Shown: one piece after another, positions 1-4,812 of the stretch
Layout: each line of letters starts with the position of its first letter
Numbering within the stretch: position 1 is the stretch's first letter
From: Desulfobacteraceae bacterium
GTDB lineage: Bacteria > Desulfobacterota > Desulfobacteria > Desulfobacterales > Desulfobacteraceae
Length of the DNA: 7,153 bases
Assembly (NCBI GenBank): GCA_023140455.1
Contig: JAGLLQ010000214.1
Location: 1 to 7,153, forward strand
Reading direction: 5' to 3'
Notes under the pieces: model-generated
Databases searched by the model: none
Told to the model about the DNA's origin: nothing
Seen by the model: only the letters and a program-made list of their open reading frames with translations
Made by a program: the position numbers and the translations under genes

Positions 1-260
1 CCATTTTCTTTCTCGACATGTTTACTTATAATAGAATGCACATTGTCTAAAATCGATTGTTTTTCATCCTGCTCTAAGTTGGTTTCTTTTTCATTTATAA
101 CTAAAAACCAATCCATATCAGAGACTTCTGAAGCTTCATCTCTACCGTATGACCCAGTTACTATTACACATAGGTTTTTGTGCATAGCTAAATCTGATTT
201 TTTTAAACTTTCTTTAACAGATTCCAATATTTCATTCGTGTGTTTTTTTCTTTTTTTCAT
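1..260 (-). CDS. Partial nucleotidyltransferase (DNA polymerase beta superfamily), 3' end beyond window
   Basis: Reading the minus strand from ATG at 260-258 gives an open frame of 86 codons that runs off the left edge. Residues 35-51 read TGSYGRDEASEVSDMDW, the classic GS-x-x-R ... S-D-x-D signature of polymerase-beta-type nucleotidyltransferases. G36-S37 would bind the triphosphate, and D48 and D50 would be the metal-binding acidic pair. A strand-like LCVIV precedes the motif and FLVIN follows it, as in this fold. The first 25 residues are lysine-rich and probably helical. The gene lies directly behind the HD-domain gene on the same strand and is joined to it by overlapping stop and start codons, so the two are almost certainly co-translated. 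No clear Shine-Dalgarno lies before the ATG, which fits reinitiation. The family adds nucleotides to proteins, RNA or small molecules; the substrate here is unknown because the rest of the protein is missing. A plus-strand frame over 43-282 is its shadow. Confidence 0.85.
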   Translation of the reverse strand, partial: MKKRKKHTNEILESVKESLKKSDLAMHKNLCVIVTGSYGRDEASEVSDMDWFLVINEKETNLEQDEKQSILDNVHSIISKHVEKEN

Positions 261-273
261 TATGAATTCATTA
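258..273 (-). promoter_or_regulatory. Double stop/start overlap coupling HD and nucleotidyltransferase genes
   Basis: Read on the minus strand, the junction is TAATGAATTCATAATG. The HD stop TAA (273-271) shares its last base with an ATG (271-269). That ATG opens a three-codon ORF, Met-Asn-Ser, whose TAA (262-260) shares its last base with the ATG (260-258) of the nucleotidyltransferase. The core TGAATTCA is a perfect palindrome. The arrangement should let terminating ribosomes reinitiate without a Shine-Dalgarno, keeping the two proteins at a fixed ratio. Confidence 0.6.
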
Positions 274-1356
274 GTAATTTAATTCTAATTTTAATTGTTC
301 TTGTATCTCGTCCACAGCACTTCTTTCATTAATAATATACGAGACATACTGTTTTTCTTTGTATTTTCTACAACTAAATCGTTTGAAAATATCGCTACTC
401 TTGTGAGAATCACTTATTACTTGATTAGAATTGATTTTATATTCTCTTTTGGTCACATCAAAAACACATTTTTTTATATTTTGGGCATGCTCTAAGCGAG
501 AGTGTAGAACTAACTTAATATTTTGTAAAATATAAGTAAAATCACGAAAAATAGGTTTTCGACCTTTAGTTAAAGAACTTTCCTTTTTATAAAAAAATGA
601 TTCATCCAATCTGTTTTTATTATCTTCAAAATATTCTCGACTTATATGATCAGCAACAGAGCAAATTCCATTAGTAATAAGTAGCTTGTAAACTAAGTTT
701 TTATTTTTCCAGAATTCATCAAGTATAGACTCGTCATTTTCCTGCATTGTTCCAAATGAAGCTTTAGTAATTTTCCTCTTATTTATGCCTTTATTTTTAT
801 TTATATACTTAAGGCTTCGATAAATACCATCAATGGTATCAACATTTATTGGCGAATTGAAAATATCAGAAAAAGGTTCATTGGATTTTTGTTCAATAAG
901 ATCTACTACTAAAGAAAGGTCTACTTTGTTCAATATTTTATTTAATGAGCTTGTTTTGGATTTAGCTCCCATTAAAAGGTTAGTGCCAGCAATGTGGTGA
1001 TCTATGCCAAACTCATCCTTAAAGGATGATTCCATACTGTGAGAAAGAGGAGCATGCCCTATATCATGTAACAAAGCAGCTACAACAACATGATCCTGAA
1101 TTTCTTTGCTGTAATTTCTAATCTTACAAACATAGAGTGCCAACTCTGCTACACCAATAGAATGCTCATACCTTGAGCTTTTGTATTGTTTAGAAGTTGT
1201 ATAATCAATTGCACCAAGGAAAGAAATTTTTTTTAAACGCTGAAATGATTCGGAACATATAATGTTTTTGTAGAAGCCATTGCCAAATAGTTCATTTTTA
1301 AGGAAGGGTTCTGAATTAATATTGTAACTATCTGGTTTGTTATAAAAAATATTCAT
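271..1356 (-). CDS. HD-domain phosphohydrolase, COG1078/dNTPase-like
   Basis: This 361-aa protein has the HD-superfamily metal-site pattern in the expected order: R62-Y-E-H65 (SRYEHSIGVAELA), H97-D98 in ALLHDIGHAPLSH, H120/H121, and D173 in INVDTIDG. The segment FQRLKKISFLGAI before the first histidine matches the dNTP triphosphohydrolase/COG1078 group (the dGTPase and SAMHD1 relatives) better than cyclic-di-nucleotide HD-GYP enzymes. It probably hydrolyses nucleotides or phosphoesters in the cytoplasm; the exact substrate cannot be read from sequence. The C-terminal third (after about residue 210) is basic and not recognisable. The start is the ATG at 1356, with a GGAA Shine-Dalgarno at 1365-1362. 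The gene is the first of a two-gene minus-strand unit; its TAA (273-271) begins the overlap that leads into the nucleotidyltransferase. The pairing and the location on a mobile element suggest defence or nucleotide signalling, which is inference. Confidence 0.88.
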   Translation of the reverse strand: MNIFYNKPDSYNINSEPFLKNELFGNGFYKNIICSESFQRLKKISFLGAIDYTTSKQYKSSRYEHSIGVAELALYVCKIRNYSKEIQDHVVVAALLHDIGHAPLSHSMESSFKDEFGIDHHIAGTNLLMGAKSKTSSLNKILNKVDLSLVVDLIEQKSNEPFSDIFNSPINVDTIDGIYRSLKYINKNKGINKRKITKASFGTMQENDESILDEFWKNKNLVYKLLITNGICSVADHISREYFEDNKNRLDESFFYKKESSLTKGRKPIFRDFTYILQNIKLVLHSRLEHAQNIKKCVFDVTKREYKINSNQVISDSHKSSDIFKRFSCRKYKEKQYVSYIINERSAVDEIQEQLKLELNY

Positions 1357-1459
1357 TTAGTTTCCAATAAAATCTAAGCCACAAAAATTATGACCATAAA
1401 TTGTAATTCAACACTCTTTTGACGTTAAATGCTCAGTGTTTAGCTTTCAATTTAATAAA

Positions 1460-1468
1460 AGTATAGCA
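1460..1468 (-). promoter_or_regulatory. Probable extended -10 promoter of the HD/nucleotidyltransferase unit
   Basis: On the minus strand TGCTATACT matches an extended -10 element: TATACT (1465-1460, five of six to TATAAT) preceded by TG one base upstream. No good -35 lies 17 bases upstream, which is common for extended -10 promoters. The nearest partial match is TTGTAT, with a spacer of only 14. It would give a leader of roughly 100 bases before the HD start codon. Confidence 0.4.
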
Positions 1469-1478
1469 TATTATTTAA

Positions 1479-1493
1479 AATACAACATGTATT
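1479..1493. promoter_or_regulatory. Dyad over the -35 region of the HD promoter, possible operator
   Basis: AATACA, a three-base gap ACA, then TGTATT form a perfect 6-bp dyad. It is centred about 20 bases upstream of the extended -10 of the minus-strand unit, where a repressor dimer would block polymerase. No regulator gene is seen nearby in the window. Short AT-rich dyads are easily produced by chance here, so this is tentative. Confidence 0.3.
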
Positions 1494-1875
1494 ATTTATA
1501 TAACTCCATCATATTTAGCAAGCCTAATGTCTATTTAACTAAACTTTTTGTGATCTTATTGCATAGGTAGTTTTTTCAATAAATCACAATACCACACGAC
1601 CGTCACTTGCAAATAAAAACTGTAACAATAAGTTTACCAGTTTTTTTTCTGTATATCACACAAAAATAATTATTGTATAATATATAAAATTTCTATCAAA
1701 AAAAGATGAGCCCGACAACATTATTTTTGAAAAAACGATAATTTCTAACTGGCTAACACTCAAATATCCATGATAAAGAAGATTCTGAGTAATTCCAAAT
1801 TTAACTATATAACCAAAACAAAAGTTACAACTACTTGCATTATCTGTAATTCTTCAAATAACTAATGATATAAAT

Positions 1876-2064
1876 GGCACTCTTAAATCCCTTGCCCTCG
1901 GAGCCATCCCCGCATGGCTTAAAATAGATTCAAAATAGGTGGTGTCAATGTTTGCCGGAGGCAACGGAGCGAAGCGGAGCATGACATTGACACATTAAGC
2001 CGATTTTGAATCTATAAGCCATAAAGGAGGGGATGGCAGAGAGGGAAAGGGATGATCCTATGCC
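1876..2064. repeat. Long imperfect inverted repeat (about 190 bp) with GC-rich hairpin core
   Basis: The left arm (1887-1950) pairs with the right arm (1984-2053). Matching blocks include ATCCCTT, CCCTC, GCCATCCCC, ATGGCTT, ATAGATTCAAAAT and TGTCAATG against their complements, broken by small gaps. Outside the arms, GGCA (1876-1879) and TGCC (2061-2064) sit symmetrically seven bases further out. The 33-base centre (1951-1983) has its own hairpin, TTGCC-GGA-GGCAA (1952-1964), followed by two CGGAGC copies (1965-1970 and 1975-1980) separated by GAAG; the GCGAAGC in it is a known very stable mini-hairpin. The block is much more GC-rich than its surroundings. It could be a MITE-like insertion, a replication or transfer structure, or a structured RNA; no target-site duplication was seen. 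Confidence 0.8.
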
Positions 2065-2122
2065 CTTGGTGAATCCTTAAATTTAATTACCATTTAATAA
2101 TTTATTGTTTTAACTTGCGCGT

Positions 2123-2142
2123 CATTATTAAACATAATAATG
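2123..2142. promoter_or_regulatory. Palindrome upstream of the 295-aa gene, possible operator or hairpin
   Basis: CATTATTA (2123-2130) and TAATAATG (2135-2142) are perfect reverse complements around an AACA loop. A second small dyad, TAGTT-T-AACTA, follows at 2148-2158. Both lie 35-70 bases before the start of the plus-strand gene cluster, where a repressor site would be expected. No strong promoter hexamers could be placed with confidence. Confidence 0.4.
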
Positions 2143-2172
2143 TTTGATAGTTTAACTAAATAGAGGGATAAA

Positions 2173-2202
2173 GTGATTTTATTTTTTAACCATGGATGCT
2201 AA
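2173..2202 (+). CDS. Possible nine-residue leader ORF overlapping the next start codon
   Basis: A strong Shine-Dalgarno, GAGGG at 2163-2167, sits five bases before GTG at 2173. That GTG opens a nine-codon frame (MILFFNHGC) ending at TAA 2200-2202, eleven bases inside the 295-aa gene. The 295-aa gene itself has no Shine-Dalgarno at normal distance. The short ORF may therefore deliver ribosomes to ATG 2192 by coupling. Alternatively the run of six T at 2182-2187 hides a one-base indel: removing one T fuses GTG 2173 in frame with the 295-aa protein. Confidence 0.35.
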   Translation: MILFFNHGC

Positions 2203-3079
2203 AAATTTAAAAAAATGGTCAGAAACGCATAGCCCCTTTGTTTCACTCTATTCTTCATTTGTTGCTACATGCGTTGAATCCATCTCTGAGCAATCAGAAG
2301 TAATAAAAAATAAAACAATTTTAAAAATCTTTGGGGATGTCCCTTCAATAAAACAGTGGTTGCAATTCTATAATACTGATCCTATATCTTTAGAAGAAAG
2401 TTTAAAAATGTTCAAAAACTATTTCGATGTTGAAGCCTTTTTACCGAAAAATTTACAATTTTATGGAGATTTTATTAATGAAAATGACGATACAGCTGAC
2501 ATTAGCGGAGAGTTATTTGATGAACTATGCGATGAATTAGAAATAAATACTAATGATGATAAAAATTTTGTTTTTGAACAACCCGAACTTAAATTTTTTT
2601 TTACAGTGACTTTCCCATGTTTTCTATTTTATACAGAATCTTATCAGAAACTATTCAAGCAGGCACAAGAAGGTTCTATGGAGAGCCTTGATAAAATACT
2701 TCGATTGGATCCTTCTGTGTTAGGAGATCCACTGATTTTTCAGCATTTTCACCATGCATCAAAACAAGAAAACCAAATGCACTATGATATTATGGCGTCT
2801 GCTTTGCAAAAACCCCTAAAAGGGAAAGTGGATATTAAAAAGATAAAATATCAATTGGCAGGGCTCATCGCATTTATTTCTGAGCGATTATTTGATAAAT
2901 TATCTGCACCTGAAATTGTGAAGCTATTCAGAGCCCTTGCCGAAGACTGCAACCGGCCGGAATTAGCATTAGGATTTGATACAGATAAAAATAAATCAGT
3001 TAATAATGAGTCTATTGCCCAGCACATAAGAAGAGAAAAACAATTCTGGGAAAACCTAGTTAACCCCTACATAAAATAG
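2192..3079 (+). CDS. Unrecognised 295-aa protein upstream of the replication initiator
   Basis: I do not recognise a named family. The protein is soluble, with no signal peptide or membrane segment, and appears mostly helical. The N-terminal half is acidic, with a Asp/Glu-rich stretch around residues 95-130. The C-terminal half (about 165-295) is the more structured-looking part: AQEGSMESLDKILRLDPSVL, then KIKYQLAGLIAFISERLFDKLSAPEIVKLF, then a closing IRREKQFW. That half resembles a helical domain that could bind a partner protein or DNA, but no catalytic motif was found. ATG 2192 is the first start possible, since TGA at 2174-2176 closes the frame upstream, and the only good Shine-Dalgarno is too far away (see the leader ORF). 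It lies 176 bp before the Rep gene on the same strand, so a role in replication or copy control is a reasonable guess from position only. Confidence 0.8.
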   Translation: MDAKNLKKWSETHSPFVSLYSSFVATCVESISEQSEVIKNKTILKIFGDVPSIKQWLQFYNTDPISLEESLKMFKNYFDVEAFLPKNLQFYGDFINENDDTADISGELFDELCDELEINTNDDKNFVFEQPELKFFFTVTFPCFLFYTESYQKLFKQAQEGSMESLDKILRLDPSVLGDPLIFQHFHHASKQENQMHYDIMASALQKPLKGKVDIKKIKYQLAGLIAFISERLFDKLSAPEIVKLFRALAEDCNRPELALGFDTDKNKSVNNESIAQHIRREKQFWENLVNPYIK

Positions 3080-3133
3080 ATTTTTTATGTAAGGGTACTC
3101 CTACCAACAATGCGCTAAAATCTCCTAAGAAGT

Positions 3134-3156
3134 CAATAAACAGTCTTTGTTTATTG
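3134..3156. promoter_or_regulatory. Nine-bp perfect hairpin between the 295-aa gene and rep
   Basis: CAATAAACA (3134-3142) and TGTTTATTG (3148-3156) pair perfectly around the loop GTCTT. No T-run follows, so it is not a convincing intrinsic terminator. It could be an operator or an RNA element controlling the rep gene 100 bases downstream. Confidence 0.4.
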
Positions 3157-3229
3157 GAAAATTTAAACTGAGAGTCTAAAAATGCATAATGATTAAAGCA
3201 AATATTTAGATCAGTTTGTATCATTGAAC

Positions 3230-3255
3230 TCTCCATATGAAAGGGAGATATTCTC
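3230..3255 (+). promoter_or_regulatory. Rep ribosome-binding site inside possible hairpins
   Basis: The Shine-Dalgarno GGGAG (3243-3247) lies eight bases before the rep ATG. TCTCC (3230-3234) can pair with GGAGA (3244-3248). Alternatively GAGA (3245-3248) can pair with TCTC (3252-3255) just before the ATG. Either fold would hide the site, suggesting that Rep synthesis may be limited at translation. The stems are short, so this is tentative. Confidence 0.35.
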
Positions 3256-4761
3256 ATGAAAAGTAATTTAATTAAAAAAGCAAATAGCAAAAAAGGTTTA
3301 ATTAAAAAAGATTCAAATAAAAAAAATTGTAATTGTACTAATTTTATTATTAGAAATAATTGTGAAAGCAGCATTAATTCAGGTAAAAAAGAATATAATT
3401 GTAATAATAATTTAAATACAAAAGATTTAGATAATAAAAAATTAAATAAAAATAGTTTTAATAAAAACAATTTAAATAAAAAAAACTTAATTAAAAAAGA
3501 TTTAATTAAAGAAAATAAATTATTAAAAAATAATTCTTCTAAGAAAACCTCCGGGGGGCGGACTACTATCAGCCCCCCCGCAAAAATAAAACAAGCCTCT
3601 AAGTCTGGAATAAGAATTTTAGCATCAAATATTGATACAATTAAATTATCAATTAATATCGTTTGGAAGAATCAATCCTTTTTTTTAAAATTAAAAGAAG
3701 CAAAAAGTTTGGCTGTAACGAATAATTCTGAATATCCAATTTCATTTTGTATTAATAATACTAATCAAAGTGACTATTATTTTAATATTAAAGAATATGG
3801 CTCCCAAGGTTATGAATGGATTCTTTTAAATCAAGAATATTCATTATTAATAGGTAATTGGGAAAAACCAAAATCAAGGCCAAGCGTACTATTGTCCATA
3901 CGGTCTGAAACTTTATGGCGAAAAGGACCAAGGGAAGCTATTGATTTTATTAAAAATTTTCTTGAAATAAATGATGGTACATTACTTGAAACTAAAATAA
4001 GCAGGCTTGATTTATGTGTAGATGCTTTATTCCCTGTTTTTTTATGGAAAATTAATATGCTTAACTATAAAGTCACCAGAGCTTCAAGTACAAAAGCATT
4101 CTTTACTCACAACATTCTTTCTGGGGTTACAATTGGGAAAAGCGACATATCAGCCCGAATGTATGACAAGCCTTTAGAAATAAAACAACAATCAAAAAAA
4201 GATTGGATGTTTGATGTTTGGAATATTCAGAAAGTTCCTGACGATTTCAAAATCATTAGAACTGAATTCCAATTAAGAAGAGAAGTCATTAAAGAGCTTG
4301 GTATTCATACACTTGATATACTGTTCGAAAGGATATGTAATATTTGGGCTTATTGTACAAAGGAGTGGTTAAAATTTCAAGATAACCGTGATAAACAATC
4401 TCACCAAAGAAACACCTTTTCTTGGTGGAGAGAAATCCAAAACGGTTTTAATGGTATGGAATCTGGTCATCCTTCTATTAGGTGTAAAGCTTCCAATGCT
4501 GACAAAGAGGCACTCTCTCAACAGATAGTTGGTTTGTTATCATCTTATGCTGCAATAGAAATGGAAACTACTAATCTTTATGAAGGAACTGAAGAATTTT
4601 TAGAAACAACCTTAGATTCCTTTTATGACAATCTCACTGTGAAAAACCCAGCTGGAACAGGGTTTCAGGAGCGTGTTGAAAAAAAGAAAGCTAAATATCA
4701 GAGAGTGAATAGAAAAATGATGGAGTCTTTGGAGTTGCGTAAGCAATTAGGATTTAAATAA
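3256..4761 (+). CDS. Replication initiator/relaxase of the Rep_trans type
   Basis: The 501-aa protein carries the hallmarks of the Rep_trans family, which includes pT181 RepC and the ICEBs1 relaxase NicK: R250-x-D252-x3-D256 in SRLDLCVDA, then ARMYDK (R301-x-Y303-D304-K305), then R335-x-E337-x-Q339 in IRTEFQLRR. Members nick one DNA strand at a hairpin, staying bound through a tyrosine, to start rolling-circle replication or transfer; the nucleophile cannot be assigned here with certainty. The recognisable core begins near residue 115. Residues 1-96 are a low-complexity Lys/Asn/Leu extension with repeated NLIKK-like units, unusual for the family. The ATG at 3256 is supported by GGGAG eight bases upstream. 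A GC-rich hairpin lies within codons 99-109 and may be the protein's own nick site. The gene is followed 51 bp later by the integrase, the usual order in small integrative elements. Confidence 0.8.
   Translation: MKSNLIKKANSKKGLIKKDSNKKNCNCTNFIIRNNCESSINSGKKEYNCNNNLNTKDLDNKKLNKNSFNKNNLNKKNLIKKDLIKENKLLKNNSSKKTSGGRTTISPPAKIKQASKSGIRILASNIDTIKLSINIVWKNQSFFLKLKEAKSLAVTNNSEYPISFCINNTNQSDYYFNIKEYGSQGYEWILLNQEYSLLIGNWEKPKSRPSVLLSIRSETLWRKGPREAIDFIKNFLEINDGTLLETKISRLDLCVDALFPVFLWKINMLNYKVTRASSTKAFFTHNILSGVTIGKSDISARMYDKPLEIKQQSKKDWMFDVWNIQKVPDDFKIIRTEFQLRREVIKELGIHTLDILFERICNIWAYCTKEWLKFQDNRDKQSHQRNTFSWWREIQNGFNGMESGHPSIRCKASNADKEALSQQIVGLLSSYAAIEMETTNLYEGTEEFLETTLDSFYDNLTVKNPAGTGFQERVEKKKAKYQRVNRKMMESLELRKQLGFK
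3267..3511 (+). repeat. AT-rich direct repeats inside the 5' end of rep
   Basis: TTTAATTAAAAAAG occurs exactly at 3267-3280 and 3297-3310, 30 bases apart. A 13-base copy is at 3487-3499, immediately followed by a shorter copy, TTTAATTAAAG, at 3501-3511. In protein each copy reads LIKK or LIKE, giving the NLIKK repeats. The whole stretch up to 3540 is almost free of G and C and ends at the GC-rich hairpin. It could act as iterons or an unwinding element, with the odd protein sequence as a by-product. Confidence 0.6.
3552..3580 (+). other. GC-rich hairpin in rep, candidate nick site (double-strand origin/oriT)
   Basis: GGGGGGC (3553-3559) pairs perfectly over seven bases with GCCCCCC (3572-3578), around a twelve-base loop GGACTACTATCA. 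It sits within a very AT-rich gene, directly after the AT-rich repeats. Rep_trans enzymes nick hairpins that commonly lie in the 5' part of their own gene. From memory, the pT181 origin loop contains CTACTCTAATAGCC and the ICEBs1 oriT has a run of C, a loop and a run of G; this loop, CTACTATCAGCC, is strikingly close to the first. It encodes SGGRTTISPP at about residues 99-108. Confidence 0.65.
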
Positions 4762-4812
4762 AATTCAAATTAGATAGGCAATCAAAACTAATTTAATATA
4801 AAGAAGGAAATA

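Larger units (their letters stand above)
1357..2191. other. 835-bp gene-free region
   Basis: No open frame with a Shine-Dalgarno and coding character was seen on either strand between the divergent HD gene and the 295-aa gene. The stretch 1500-1870 is AT-rich with scattered homopolymer runs and several TATAAT-like boxes (for example 1676-1681) lacking a convincing -35. The rest holds the HD promoter and dyad at the left, the long inverted repeat at 1876-2064, and the palindromes and leader ORF at 2123-2202. Its length and lack of genes suit a control region, an element boundary or a replication region. Confidence 0.6.

Noticed and set aside
43..495. Plus-strand open frames at 43-282 and 295-495.
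   Set aside because: They are antisense to the nucleotidyltransferase and HD genes, whose catalytic motifs are clear, and their Phe/Ser/Ile-rich products look like shadow translations.
1676..1681. Perfect TATAAT box considered as a promoter.
   Set aside because: No -35-like hexamer lies 16-18 bases upstream and no gene follows within several hundred bases; such boxes are expected by chance in this AT-rich stretch.
1873..1880. AATGGCAC, matching the tRNA end at 7121-7128 in the same orientation, at the outer edge of the long inverted repeat; considered as the second attachment site.
   Set aside because: The identity is only eight bases and does not continue into the T-arm, where tRNA attachment repeats normally extend. 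Chance is a sufficient explanation in 7 kb.
1887..2053. Long inverted repeat considered as a retron msr-msd, an integron attC site or a CRISPR fragment.
   Set aside because: No reverse transcriptase is present, the attC core motifs GTTRRRY/RYYYAAC are not placed correctly, and there are no regularly spaced direct repeats.
3134..3156. Perfect nine-bp hairpin considered as the terminator of the 295-aa gene.
   Set aside because: The stem is AT-rich and lacks a following T-run, so it was listed as a possible regulatory hairpin instead.
3060..3470. Minus-strand 136-aa frame rich in Leu and Phe.
   Set aside because: It is the complement of the Lys/Asn-coding AT-rich repeats of rep; its hydrophobic look comes from reading poly-A-rich DNA backwards.
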